Assembly: GCA_030431455.1 (NCBI GenBank)
Contig: JAUIJE010000007.1
Coordinates: 186,001-250,000 of the forward strand
Source: a bacterium
Lineage (GTDB): Bacteria > Myxococcota > UBA727 > JAUIJE01
Length of the DNA: 64,000 nt
Direction: 5' to 3'
In this document: in pieces, positions 1 to 8,565 of the stretch
Numbering within the stretch: the first letter of the stretch is position 1
Layout of the letters: each line of letters starts with the position of its first letter
The notes under the pieces: generated by a model
The model's database searches: none
What the model was told of the DNA's origin: nothing
What the model saw: only the letters and a program-made list of their open reading frames with translations
Made by a program: the position numbers and the translations under genes

Positions 1-1901
1 CGTTGGTGTTCGACAGCTCCGACCCCCTCTCGCCCCGGGTGTTGGTCCCGGTCACCGCCACCGTGCCCGGGCGGGGGCTGCGGGTGTTGCCCGCGGCGGT
101 CCATTTCGGGGTCCTCGACGAGGGGGACACCAAGGCGGCCGACGTCGTGCTGCTCTCGACCGGGACCGAACCGGTGACGATCCAATCCCTCGCCGTCACC
201 GGGGCGGGCTTTTCGTTGATCACCCCCGCGAGCAACCTGCCGCTCGCCCTCGCGCCCCAGCAGAGCATCATTTACACCGTCGAGGCCGCCGCCGACCTCG
301 GCCTGGTCACCGCGGGAGGGAGCGCGGGGGAGGTCACGGTCACCGCCGACGCCGACGACGTCACCGTCCCGCTCACGTTCGCCGCCGGCACCGAAGGGTG
401 CCAAGCGCGGGCCGACCCCGACAACGCCAACATCGGGTATGTGCGCCTCGGGGACGGCGGCCACCAGAGCGTGGTCGTCGAGAACATCGGCACCGAAGAC
501 TGTGTGCTGCTGAGCGCGGGCCCGCGCGATGGGCTGCCGTTCGACACCGGGTTCACCTATGACCTCGACGTGGACGTGCTCGTCCCCGGGCAGAGCGGCA
601 CGGTCACGTTCGCGTTTCAAGCCTCGGCCCCGGGCGCGGCCTCCGCCTTCTTGGAGCTCGTGTTCGACCAGACCCCCGCGCCGGTCCTGGTCAGCAGCAC
701 CGCGGTGGCGGTCAGTGGCTCGATGGTGCCCGAGCCCCCCTCGCTCAGCTTCGGCCCCGCGCAGGAAAGCTGCGCCGGCGACAGCCGGGTCATGAACTTC
801 GTCAACGACGGGGCGGGCCCGGTCACGGTGGAGTCGATCACCCTCTCCCCGGCGAGCGCCAACGCCGAGTTCGCGCTGCTGTGGACCAAGTCTTTGCCCT
901 ACGAGGTGGCCCCGGGCGAGGGCTTCGAGGTCACGGTTCAGCCGCAGGCCAACGCCCTCGGGCTGTTCACCGGGTCGGTGGAGGTCGCCACCGTCGAGCT
1001 CGGCACCATCACCGGCGCGGTCAGCTCCGAGGTGGTGCCCGCGGGCCAGCCGGTGTCCGAGAGCTTCACCGTGGGGGAAGCGGTCAACAAGGTGGACGTG
1101 CTCTTCGTCGTCGACAACTCCGGCTCGATGTACGACGACCAGCAGTTGCTCGCGGACAACTTCGACAGCTTCATCGCCGCGGCCGAGACCACCGACATCG
1201 ACTTTCACCTCGGCGTGACCAGCACCGACGTGCTCTCCGACGGCGCGCTCAAAGGCGCGCTGCGCGGCCCGCCCACCGTGCTCGACGAGAACACCGGCGA
1301 CCTCGCCGGCACCTTCGCCGACCATGTGACCCTCGGGGTCTACGGCACCGCCCTCGAGCTCGGTCTGGAGGCCATGCGCCTGTGCCTGTCCGAACCCCTG
1401 GCCTCGACGTCCAACCTCGGCTTTCACCGCACCGACGCCGCCCTCTCGGTGGTGGTGGTCAGCGACGAGGACGACTCGGGCCCCTTGGCCTCGCAGGTCG
1501 GTTTTCCCCAGTACGACAAGTCGGTGGACGCCTACGAGACCTTCTTGCTCGGGCTCAAAGGCGGCGTGCTCACCGACACCAACGTCATCTTCAACGCCGT
1601 GGTGCACCCCAGCGCGTCCCCCCGCTACCTCGACCTCGTCGACCGCTTCGGGGGCGTGGCCCTCGACATCAGCACCGCCACCTGGGGCCAGCAGCTGTCC
1701 ACCATTGGCGCGGCCACCTTCGCCCTCCCGCGGTCCTTCACCTTGGAAAACCCCGCGGTGATGGGCTCGCTGCAGGTCACCGTCGACGGCGTGACCACCA
1801 CCGATTACGTGTATGACCCCCAGCTCAACGCGGTGGTCCTCGACGACACCCCCGACGAGGGCGCGGTCATCGAAGTGAGCTACGTGCCCCAATGCGGCTG
1901 A
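1..1901 (+). CDS. Surface protein with choice-of-anchor D repeats and a VWA domain (5' partial)
   Basis: The reading frame is open from the first base, so the gene almost certainly starts upstream of the window. The first ~340 visible residues are repeated beta-sandwich units of the choice-of-anchor D / ASPM-SPD-2-Hydin type, recognisable by recurring segments such as LSFGPAQESC and NDGAGPVTVESI. A von Willebrand A domain follows, starting at VDVLFVVDNSGSM with an intact MIDAS motif (DNSGS), then SDEDD further on. The C-terminus is a short all-beta segment ending in VSYVPQCG. This architecture fits an exported, metal-dependent adhesion protein of the kind common in Myxococcota. The stop overlaps the start of the next gene by 10 bases, so the two are probably translated together. 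The ligand is unknown. Confidence 0.8.
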   Translation, partial: LVFDSSDPLSPRVLVPVTATVPGRGLRVLPAAVHFGVLDEGDTKAADVVLLSTGTEPVTIQSLAVTGAGFSLITPASNLPLALAPQQSIIYTVEAAADLGLVTAGGSAGEVTVTADADDVTVPLTFAAGTEGCQARADPDNANIGYVRLGDGGHQSVVVENIGTEDCVLLSAGPRDGLPFDTGFTYDLDVDVLVPGQSGTVTFAFQASAPGAASAFLELVFDQTPAPVLVSSTAVAVSGSMVPEPPSLSFGPAQESCAGDSRVMNFVNDGAGPVTVESITLSPASANAEFALLWTKSLPYEVAPGEGFEVTVQPQANALGLFTGSVEVATVELGTITGAVSSEVVPAGQPVSESFTVGEAVNKVDVLFVVDNSGSMYDDQQLLADNFDSFIAAAETTDIDFHLGVTSTDVLSDGALKGALRGPPTVLDENTGDLAGTFADHVTLGVYGTALELGLEAMRLCLSEPLASTSNLGFHRTDAALSVVVVSDEDDSGPLASQVGFPQYDKSVDAYETFLLGLKGGVLTDTNVIFNAVVHPSASPRYLDLVDRFGGVALDISTATWGQQLSTIGAATFALPRSFTLENPAVMGSLQVTVDGVTTTDYVYDPQLNAVVLDDTPDEGAVIEVSYVPQCG

Positions 1902-3139
1902 CCGTCGCCGGCGTGGGCGCGGCCCTGGTGGTGCTCGCGGGGGCGGGCGCGGCGTGCTTGCCCCCCTGCGAAGCCCAGGTCGATTGCCCCGAGCGCTCCT
2001 ACTGCAGCGACGAGGGCCAATGCCAAACCGACTGCACCAACGATCAAGACTGCGCCGCGGACCAGACCTGCAGCCTCGACGGGCGTTGCCAGGTGGGCAG
2101 CCGCCCGTTGGTGCGGTTCGTGTCGCCGGCGCCGGACGCTTACGTCGAGGGGGCGTTCGACGTCGAGGTCGAGGTCACGTTCAAGGGGCGGGCGGCCGAC
2201 GTCCGGCTCCGGCTCGACGGGGCCGAGCCCGGGGGGGCCGCGGGGTGCGGCGCGTTTTTTCCCAGCGCCCAGTCGCTGCTCGGCGAGGCCTTGACCGAGA
2301 CGGTGCAGGTGGTGCGCTTTTCCGACGTGCGGGCCAGCGGCGCCGCGTTCACCCTGCGCGCGGAGGCCAACACCGCGCTGGCCCCGGACGACCTCGGGGG
2401 GGCGACCCTGCGGCTGACCGGCCCCGCCGACGACCAGCTCGATGGGGTCGAGATTTTGCGCCCGGCCTCGCCGGTGGTCGCCGACGACGCGGTCCTCGGC
2501 CGGCTCGACGTGGCCTTTCACCGGGACGTGGGCGCGGTGTGGGGCACGGTGACCCCGTTCGCCGGGTTTCCGGGCCCGACGCGCCTTCTGGCCGAAGGGG
2601 CGGCGATCGACGACGTCGCGGTACTGCTCGCCCGGGGGCGCCAGGTGGTCGAGCTCGAGACCGACGTCGGCCGCTGCGAAGTCCCGGTGGAGGTGCCGCC
2701 GGCGGGTTTTGGCGGGGTTGAAGCGGGGCTCGCGTTCTTTTCCAGCGCGCCGACATCGCTCAAGCTGGTGGTCTACACCGAGCGCGACGACGGGGTGCAG
2801 GTCGTGTGCGAGGAGGCGGGCGGGGGCCCCGGCTGTGGCGCGACGGGGGGCAGCCTGGGGGTGGCCAGCGCGGGCCACAAATGGAACCGCTTCGACGCCG
2901 ACGACGGCGTGTACGGCATCGCGGTGGTGCCCGGCGCGGTCTCGCCCCAGGTCCGGGCCGAGCTGCGCCTGTCCCGCGACGATGCCCACGTGGCGTTTTT
3001 GGGGCCCCGGTTGCTCGACCCCAACGCGGGCGAGATTTGGCTCGCGGCGCGCCTGTACGTGATCGACGGCCGGCTCACGATCGAGAGCCTCGACCGGCTG
3101 ACCACCGAGGTCCCGCCCACCTTGCCGTCGGCGTGGTGA
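1892..3139 (+). CDS. Cys-rich secreted lipoprotein, function unknown
   Basis: The start ATG lies inside the end of the VWA gene, giving a 10-base overlap and likely translational coupling. The N-terminus is a signal peptide with a plausible lipobox (AGAAC, Cys about residue 22). A short Cys-rich segment of about 45 residues follows, with repeated C-x2-D-x-D-C and G-x-C spacing (for example TNDQDCAADQTC), which resembles small disulfide modules often placed near the membrane anchor of myxobacterial surface proteins. The remaining ~340 residues appear to be beta-rich and start with VRFVSPAPDAYVEG, an Ig-like opening. No catalytic motif was recognised. It probably works with the neighbouring VWA protein at the cell surface; this is inferred from the overlap only. 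Confidence 0.75.
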   Translation: MRLTVAGVGAALVVLAGAGAACLPPCEAQVDCPERSYCSDEGQCQTDCTNDQDCAADQTCSLDGRCQVGSRPLVRFVSPAPDAYVEGAFDVEVEVTFKGRAADVRLRLDGAEPGGAAGCGAFFPSAQSLLGEALTETVQVVRFSDVRASGAAFTLRAEANTALAPDDLGGATLRLTGPADDQLDGVEILRPASPVVADDAVLGRLDVAFHRDVGAVWGTVTPFAGFPGPTRLLAEGAAIDDVAVLLARGRQVVELETDVGRCEVPVEVPPAGFGGVEAGLAFFSSAPTSLKLVVYTERDDGVQVVCEEAGGGPGCGATGGSLGVASAGHKWNRFDADDGVYGIAVVPGAVSPQVRAELRLSRDDAHVAFLGPRLLDPNAGEIWLAARLYVIDGRLTIESLDRLTTEVPPTLPSAW

Positions 3140-3265
3140 GCGCGCGGTTTTCGGTGGATGCGCCCGACGCTGCCGCGCTAGCCTGCCGGCGATCGCCGAA
3201 ATGGGCCCCGGGCGGGGACGGTTGACCCAGGGCACCGCAGGCGGCGTACAGGGGTGAGGCACAAC

Positions 3266-3823
3266 ATGAACAAATCGCTCAAGTCCTTTCTTTTCTTTGG
3301 GGGTTTGGTCGTGGTGGTCGGCGTTTTTTACGCGCTTTCGACCCTGGACGCGCCCCCCGACATGCCCCCGCTGCAGCAGCACACGCTGACCTTTAACAAC
3401 AACAACGAACTCATTGGTTTGGCTGACTTTTCGCTGCCGCGCACCGACGCGGACGGCAACGAGATTCCGCAGACGGTCAAGGGCATCGCCCAGTCGATCA
3501 ACATCGTGTGCACCAGCTGCCACGGCGGGGTGAACCAGGATTTGTCCGCCCACGCCTGCCAGCAGCTGACCGCGCCCTGTTTGACCGACAAGCACCCGCC
3601 GAAGTCGACGTGCATCAAATGCCACCGCATGGCCTCCAACCAGCCGGCCACGGTGCCGAGCGCGGCCGGCCCCGCGGCCCCCGCCGCGTCCGCGTTGGCC
3701 GCGGGCACCGCCCACGGGGATGGCGGCCCGGCCACGCCCACCGGGGACGCCGGGGATGACGCGCCCGCAGCCGAGGCTCCCGCAGCCGAGGCGCCCGCGG
3801 CCGGGGCCGGCTCCGGTTGGTGA
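3266..3823 (+). CDS. Membrane-anchored c-type cytochrome with two CxxCH motifs
   Basis: The chosen start is the ATG at 3266, 185 aa. It has a purine-rich AGGGGTGAGG just upstream, whereas the in-frame GTG at 3254 would lie inside that ribosome site. An N-terminal membrane anchor (LFFGGLVVVVGVFY) is followed by a periplasmic domain with two heme-binding sites, CTSCH (about residue 90) and CIKCH (about 120), separated by two further Cys. The last 55 residues are almost pure Ala/Pro/Gly with the repeated unit AAEAPAAEAP. It probably transfers electrons in the periplasm, but no partner oxidase or reductase gene is nearby. The low-complexity tail is unusual for a small cytochrome and may span the peptidoglycan. 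Confidence 0.75.
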   Translation: MNKSLKSFLFFGGLVVVVGVFYALSTLDAPPDMPPLQQHTLTFNNNNELIGLADFSLPRTDADGNEIPQTVKGIAQSINIVCTSCHGGVNQDLSAHACQQLTAPCLTDKHPPKSTCIKCHRMASNQPATVPSAAGPAAPAASALAAGTAHGDGGPATPTGDAGDDAPAAEAPAAEAPAAGAGSGW

Positions 3824-3842
3824 GGGCCGCAGACCGCGCACG

Positions 3843-3870
3843 AGTTCACATAGTCTACGCTATGTAAACT
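3843..3870. promoter_or_regulatory. 28-bp dyad, copy A (operator-like)
   Basis: An 11-bp inverted repeat, AGTTCACATAG and CTATGTAAACT, with one mismatch and a 6-base spacer. It lies between the 3' ends of the cytochrome gene and trpS. A second copy with the same total length and spacer is 96 bases further on. It is AT-rich in a very GC-rich background. No downstream T-run makes it a terminator. Confidence 0.6.
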
Positions 3871-3938
3871 TCACGTTCGGGTGCGGGTCCGCGGGGGTTG
3901 ACGTCGACAGACCCCTGAGCGGCCAGGGTCTGCTCCCT

Positions 3939-3966
3939 GGTTCACATAATCCACACTATGTGAACT
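3939..3966. promoter_or_regulatory. 28-bp dyad, copy B (operator-like)
   Basis: Second copy of the dyad: GGTTCACATAA and CTATGTGAACT with a 6-base spacer. The inner 9-bp arms (GTTCACATA / TATGTGAAC) are perfectly complementary. It starts six bases beyond the trpS stop codon on the trpS strand. Identical geometry to copy A suggests the same dimeric binding protein or the same RNA hairpin function. Confidence 0.6.
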
Positions 3967-3972
3967 CAGCGG

Positions 3973-4983
3973 TCAGCGTTGGATGCCGATGGCCTCCCGC
4001 ACCCGGCCGAGGACCGCCTGGGCGGTGGTGCGCACCCGGGCCGCGCCGTCGTGCAGGACCTCGTCGATGCGTTCGGGGTGGGCCATCAGCTCCTCGTACA
4101 CCGCGCGGGGGCCGCTGAGCTGGGCGTCGAGCACCTCGAACAGCGCGGCCTTGGCGTGGCCCCAGCCGATGCCTTCGGCGTAGCGGCCCCGCAGCTCCTC
4201 GATTTGGGCCGGGGTCGCGACCTTTTCGTAAATCTTGAACACCGTCGACGAGGCCGGGTCCTTGGGGGCCTCGGGTGGGGTCGAGTCGGTGACGATTTGG
4301 TTGACCGCCTTTTTCAGCTTCTTGGCGGGCACGAACAGCGGCAACGTGTTGCCGTAGCTCTTGGACATCTTGCGGCCATCGAGCCCGGGCAGCGTCTCGT
4401 CCTGGCCTTGGACCATGGCCTCGGGCAGCTTGAGCACGTCCGCGCCGTAGGTGTTGTTGAGCCGCTGGGCCATGTCGCGCGCGAGCTCGACATGCTGAAT
4501 CTGGTCTTTGCCCACCGGGACGAGGTCGGCGTCGACGATGATGATGTCGGCGGCCATGAGCACCGGATAGGTGTACAGGCCCATGCCTACGCCGGCGTCG
4601 AGGTCGTCGGCGTCTTGGCCGGCGTCGCGGTTTTTCTGCACCATGGCCTTGTAGGCGTGCGCCTTGTTCATCCAGCCCTTGGGGCAAAAACACGCCAAAA
4701 CCCAGGCCAGCTCGAACACCTCGGGGATGTCCGATTGGCAGTACAGGACCGTCTTTTCGGGGTCGAGGCCGCAGGCGAGCCAGGTGGCCGCGACCTCGCG
4801 GACCAGCTGCCGCATCTCGGTCTGGTCGTGGATGGTGGTCAACGCGTGGTAGTCGGCGATGAAGTAGTACGACGAGGTCCCAGGGTCGTCGGCGAGCTTC
4901 AGCGCGGGGGTGATCGCGCCGGTGAAGTTGCCGAGATGCGGGGTGCCGGTGGGCTTGATGCCGGTCAGGGATACACGTGCCAT
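3973..4983 (-). CDS. trpS: Tryptophan--tRNA ligase
   Basis: Class I aminoacyl-tRNA synthetase that charges tRNA-Trp in the cytoplasm. The HIGH-equivalent motif appears as TGTPHLGN near residue 12, and the second signature is a canonical KMSKS at about residue 207. The segment GMGLYTYPVLMAADI and the following QIQHVELARDMA are typical of bacterial TrpRS. The length of 336 aa is normal. I chose the ATG at 4983 because MARVSLTGIKPTG aligns with the usual N-terminus; an ATG four codons upstream (4995) is the alternative, and neither has a strong ribosome site. It stands alone, convergent with the cytochrome gene. Confidence 0.95.
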   Translation of the reverse strand: MARVSLTGIKPTGTPHLGNFTGAITPALKLADDPGTSSYYFIADYHALTTIHDQTEMRQLVREVAATWLACGLDPEKTVLYCQSDIPEVFELAWVLACFCPKGWMNKAHAYKAMVQKNRDAGQDADDLDAGVGMGLYTYPVLMAADIIIVDADLVPVGKDQIQHVELARDMAQRLNNTYGADVLKLPEAMVQGQDETLPGLDGRKMSKSYGNTLPLFVPAKKLKKAVNQIVTDSTPPEAPKDPASSTVFKIYEKVATPAQIEELRGRYAEGIGWGHAKAALFEVLDAQLSGPRAVYEELMAHPERIDEVLHDGAARVRTTAQAVLGRVREAIGIQR

Positions 4984-5216
4984 GGCCGGGGGCATACCGT
5001 CCGCGCGCGCGGAGGGAAATCAGCTTCCGCAGGACACGGCCAGAGGGGCTCTGCCGGGCAGGCCCGGGTCACGCGGTCCAGGGCACGGGTTGGGCAATTT
5101 AGGGCTCGGCGGGTACACGCGTCGACAAGTCTGGAAACGTCGCAACGAGAGTCATCGGTGGAGATCCGGGCTCTTCGCGCGAGGCGGACACCGACCTGGG
5201 TTCCGGCCAGATCGGT

Positions 5217-5255
5217 CGCCACACACAGGCAGCGAACAACCACCGCCAGGTCGGC
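5217..5255. repeat. Direct repeat, copy 1
   Basis: A 39-base unit beginning CGCCACACAC and containing GGCAGCGAACAACCACCGCC, ending AGGTCGGC. It recurs almost exactly 66 bases further right. The two differ by a single indel near the start. Two copies in a gene-free stretch are compatible with a paired binding site or a remnant tandem duplication. Confidence 0.75.
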
Positions 5256-5282
5256 GCGGTGGGTCAACCGGGCCACAGCCGA

Positions 5283-5320
5283 CGCCACACACGGCAGCGA
5301 ACAACCACCGCCAGGTCGGC
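5283..5320. repeat. Direct repeat, copy 2
   Basis: A 38-base second copy of the unit at 5217-5255, identical apart from one missing base in the CACACA tract. The 27-base segment between the copies is not repeated. Confidence 0.75.
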
Positions 5321-5407
5321 CAGGCTTCTGACTCGGGCCGTGTTCATCCGCGAACGAACCCGCATGGCCAAGCCATCTGTCCGCATCGTTTTGTCCGATA
5401 ATACATG

Positions 5408-5418
5408 TTATGTTAACT
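5408..5418. promoter_or_regulatory. Half-site related to the trpS-side dyads
   Basis: TTATGTTAACT matches the right arm of the dyads at 3843 and 3939 (CTATGTGAACT) at 9 of 11 positions. The left arm is degenerate here. Like copy B, it lies about six bases beyond the stop codon of a leftward gene, in this case nhaA. Confidence 0.35.
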
Positions 5419-5423
5419 CGGAA

Positions 5424-6776
5424 TCAGGCCTCGGGGGTCGGGGGTTCGGCCGGTGCCGCGCGCCACAGGACCAAGCAGCCGGCCACGCCCGCCACCGCCG
5501 AAGACCCGAGCACGGCCAAGCGGCTGCCCTGTTGCACCACCGGGTCGGCGAACGCGAGCCCGGCGATGAACAGCGACATCGTGAAGCCCACGCCCGCGAC
5601 CAGCCCGGTCCCGATCAGGTGCACCGGGCGGACCCCGTCCGGCAGGTCGGCGAGCCCGAGCTTGGTCGCGAGCCAGGCCGCGCCCACAATGCCCACGGGT
5701 TTGCCGACCACGAGCCCCAGCGCGACCCCGGCCCAGAGCGTGGCCGGCACCGCGGACAGCTGGGCCCCCGACAGCGAGACCCCAGCGTTGGCGAGCGCGA
5801 ACACCGGCAGCACGACAAAGCTCACCACCGGCGCGAGGCCCTCCATGAAGCGCTGCAGCGGCGCGGTTCCCTTTTCCACCGCGTCGGCCATCGCGTCCAC
5901 CAGCTGTTGCTGTTCGCGCGACAAGAGCCGTGGCGCCGGGTCCGGCGCTTTTCGCCAGCGCTCGAGGATGTGCCGCAACCGCGCCCCAAACGCGTCCGCG
6001 TCGAGCCGCGTGCGCGCCGGAATCGTCATCGCCATGAGCACGGCCGCGAGCGTGGCGTGCACGCCGCTTTTGAGAAAACAGAGCCACACCAGCGCGCCCA
6101 CCACGCCGTACGCCACCGACGAGCGGACCCCGAGCCGGTTGAGCCCAAAACTCGCGAGCAACAGCAGCGCGGCCACCCCGAGCAGCCAGACCGCGACCCC
6201 CTCCGAATAGAACACGGCGATGACCAGGATCGACCCGATGTCGTCGACGATGGCGAGCGCGGTCAAGAACACCTTGAGGCCGCCCGGGACCCGGTCGCCG
6301 AGCACCGCGAACAGCCCCAGCGCGAACGCGATGTCCGTGGCCATGGTCATGCCCCAGCCGTCGGCCAGCGGCCCGCCCACGTTCACCGCGGTGTACAGCA
6401 GAGACGGCACCACCATGCCCCCGAGGGCCGCGATGAGCGGGAGCAAGAGCCGGCGCAGGCTCGACAGCTCGCCGGCGATGACCTCGTATTTGATCTCGAG
6501 CCCGACGTGGAAAAAGAACAGCGCCATCAGCGCGTCGTTGACCCAATGCAGCAGCGATTTCTCGAGGTGGAGCGCCTCGGTGCCGATCGTGACCTCGGCG
6601 TTCCAGAGGGCGTGGTAGGCGGCGGCCCCTGGACTGTTGGCCCAGACCAGCGCGGCCACGGTGGCGGCCAACAACAAGCCGCCCCCGACGAGCGCATGCT
6701 CGGAAAAGGTGCGTTTGAGCGGCACCACCAGCGCGTCGATGGGCACGGGGCGTGGCTTCGGCGGCGTATCGGGCAC
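5424..6776 (-). CDS. nhaA: Na+/H+ antiporter NhaA
   Basis: Inner-membrane antiporter that expels Na+ in exchange for protons. Family signatures are clear: FFFHVGLEIKYE early in the protein, ATDIAFALG, the twin aspartates in ALAIVDDIGSI that bind the ions, and GVGFTMSLFIAGLAF near the end, with about 12 hydrophobic segments. The open frame continues to 7025, but those residues are low-complexity. I place the start at the GTG at 6776 because GGAAAGG lies five bases upstream and it gives 450 aa, within the family range. The hydrophilic insert around RHILERWRKAPDPAP is in the position of the usual central cytoplasmic loop. Confidence 0.93.
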   Translation of the reverse strand: MPDTPPKPRPVPIDALVVPLKRTFSEHALVGGGLLLAATVAALVWANSPGAAAYHALWNAEVTIGTEALHLEKSLLHWVNDALMALFFFHVGLEIKYEVIAGELSSLRRLLLPLIAALGGMVVPSLLYTAVNVGGPLADGWGMTMATDIAFALGLFAVLGDRVPGGLKVFLTALAIVDDIGSILVIAVFYSEGVAVWLLGVAALLLLASFGLNRLGVRSSVAYGVVGALVWLCFLKSGVHATLAAVLMAMTIPARTRLDADAFGARLRHILERWRKAPDPAPRLLSREQQQLVDAMADAVEKGTAPLQRFMEGLAPVVSFVVLPVFALANAGVSLSGAQLSAVPATLWAGVALGLVVGKPVGIVGAAWLATKLGLADLPDGVRPVHLIGTGLVAGVGFTMSLFIAGLAFADPVVQQGSRLAVLGSSAVAGVAGCLVLWRAAPAEPPTPEA

Positions 6777-6994
6777 GGGGACCTTTCCGCGTCGGGCGGT
6801 GGCGGGGCAAAGCTGGACAATAGATGGATGCCGCCGGGGCACAAACGTCACCCCGGCCCGGGACGCGGTGACGCGCACCGGGCGCCCATTCGACGACCAG
6901 GGCGCGTGCGTGCTCGACGACGGCCGCCCCTTGCGCGCGCTCGGAGCGCGTCCGGGTGGTCCCCCGCGCGTGCCCCAGCTGGTACAACCGGGGC

Positions 6995-8554
6995 ATGTGG
7001 GGGCGCTGGGCATTCCGGGGGGCATCGATCGCGCTGTGGCTGGCGTGCACCGCCGGCTGTGGCGTGGGCTGTGACGACGGGCCCCACGTGCCCGACCGCC
7101 CGCCGGCCCCGCCGCTGCAGGACGTGTCGCTGTTTTCGGACGCCTACCAGTTCCAGTGTTCGCCGGACCGGCAGGTGGGCTGCGACGGGGTGTTCGCGAT
7201 CCGGCGGCAGGCGGGGGACTTTCCCACCCATGTCGCGGTGTTGAAAAACGGCGACGAAGCCTTCCGGGCCCGCCTTCAGCTCATCCACAGTGCCAAGCGC
7301 TCGATCCGGATGCAGGCGCTGATCTTCCGCGGCGATGACAGCGGCTTGTTCATCAGCCAGGCGCTCAAGCGCAAGGCGGCCGAGGGCGTGGACGTGCGCG
7401 TCATCGTCGACGCCCTGTCCAACCTCGATTCCGACACCCAGTGGATGTACTTCGACCTCAAACAGCACGGCATCGAGGTCGAAGGCTACGAGACGCTGTA
7501 CCTCAACTGGATCGCGGCCGACTGGAAGATCGGCGATCCCCTCCGGGGCAACAAACGCTTCCACGACAAGATGCTCATCATCGACGCCGAGGACCTGCCC
7601 CAAGCCCGCGCCATCGTCGGCGGCCTCAACGTGGCCAACGAGTATTTCCGCATCGATCCCACCCCCCTCAACCGCTGGCGCGACCAAGACGTCGCCCTCA
7701 AGGGCTCGGTGATCAAGGACGTCACCCGGGGGTTCGATCGCAACTATGACTACCTGAAGGGGCTCAAAGAGCGCCTGCCCAAGATCTTCAACCCCGACAA
7801 CAGCTGGAAGCTCACCCGCGCGGTCCTCGATCGCATCAGCCGCCTGCAGTTCGACGAGGTGCGCGACCCGAAGCTGAAGGCCTCCATCGTCGAGACCTTG
7901 AAGACCCCGGCCAAGCTCACCTGGCGCGCGGTCAACGCCCGGTTCCTGCAATCCCGCCCCCGGTTCCGCGAGAGCTACATCTCCCAGGCCTACCTGCACC
8001 TGATTCGCACCGCCCAGAACTCCATTGACATTGCGAACGCGTATTTCGTGCCGTCCCGGGACCTGCTCGACGCCCTCAAGGACGCGGCCCGCCGGGGCGT
8101 CCACGTGCGCATCCTCACCAACAGCCCCATCACCAATGACATTGCGCCGGTGGCCACGATCTCGCGCCACCTCTACCAAGAGCTCCTCGACGTCAACCGC
8201 GAACCCGCGATGCAGCCCCAGGTCGGCCGCGGCCGCGGCCTGGAAATCTACGAGTGGATCGGACCGGACGTGGGCGAAGGCACCCTGCACGCGAAGTTCG
8301 CCCTGTTCGACGACCACAGCGCGATCGTGGGCAGCTACAACCTCGACCCGCGCTCGGAGGCGCTCAACTCCGAGACCGCCATCGCGCTCGAGGACGAGGG
8401 CACCGTCCGCGCCCTGCGCACCCAGTTTGTCCTCGACGACCTCAAAAAGAGCCACCTCGTGACCCCGGCCGAGGCCGCGCGGTACCGCAACCCCAAGAAC
8501 CTCGGCAAGCAGTTCGACCTGCTCTTCTCGCTTCCGTTGAAAAACTGGCTCTGA
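6995..8554 (+). CDS. Phospholipase D-family lipoprotein (two HKD motifs)
   Basis: A 519-residue protein with both halves of the PLD catalytic site: HDKMLIID in the first half and HAKFALFDDHSAIVGSYN in the second, each giving HxK(x)4D. The overall arrangement resembles cardiolipin synthases or secreted phospholipases, which transfer or hydrolyse phosphatidyl groups. Unlike membrane-embedded ClsA it has no pair of N-terminal membrane helices. Instead a signal peptide ends near TAGCGVGC, suggesting a lipoprotein facing the periplasm. The ATG at 6995 starts the signal peptide, and an upstream in-frame GTG (6956) is less likely. It is divergent from nhaA. Whether it makes cardiolipin or degrades lipids cannot be told from sequence. 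Confidence 0.85.
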   Translation: MWGRWAFRGASIALWLACTAGCGVGCDDGPHVPDRPPAPPLQDVSLFSDAYQFQCSPDRQVGCDGVFAIRRQAGDFPTHVAVLKNGDEAFRARLQLIHSAKRSIRMQALIFRGDDSGLFISQALKRKAAEGVDVRVIVDALSNLDSDTQWMYFDLKQHGIEVEGYETLYLNWIAADWKIGDPLRGNKRFHDKMLIIDAEDLPQARAIVGGLNVANEYFRIDPTPLNRWRDQDVALKGSVIKDVTRGFDRNYDYLKGLKERLPKIFNPDNSWKLTRAVLDRISRLQFDEVRDPKLKASIVETLKTPAKLTWRAVNARFLQSRPRFRESYISQAYLHLIRTAQNSIDIANAYFVPSRDLLDALKDAARRGVHVRILTNSPITNDIAPVATISRHLYQELLDVNREPAMQPQVGRGRGLEIYEWIGPDVGEGTLHAKFALFDDHSAIVGSYNLDPRSEALNSETAIALEDEGTVRALRTQFVLDDLKKSHLVTPAEAARYRNPKNLGKQFDLLFSLPLKNWL

Positions 8555-8565
8555 ACTGAAACGTC

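Larger units (their letters stand above)
4984..5423. other. Non-coding gap between trpS and nhaA
   Basis: About 440 bases with no convincing gene. It must hold the trpS promoter, since trpS reads leftward from here, but no clear -35/-10 pair was recognised. The centre carries two direct repeats (5217-5255 and 5283-5320), and the far end carries a half-site resembling the dyads downstream of trpS. Long open frames crossing it are low-complexity shadows. Confidence 0.6.

Noticed and set aside
1880-3841. Leftward open frame of 653 codons
   Set aside because: Runs antisense through two well-supported genes and is Arg/Gly/Ala/Pro-rich with no domain.
5259-7244. Rightward open frame of 661 codons
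   Set aside because: Antisense of nhaA, with His/Arg/Pro-rich low-complexity translation.
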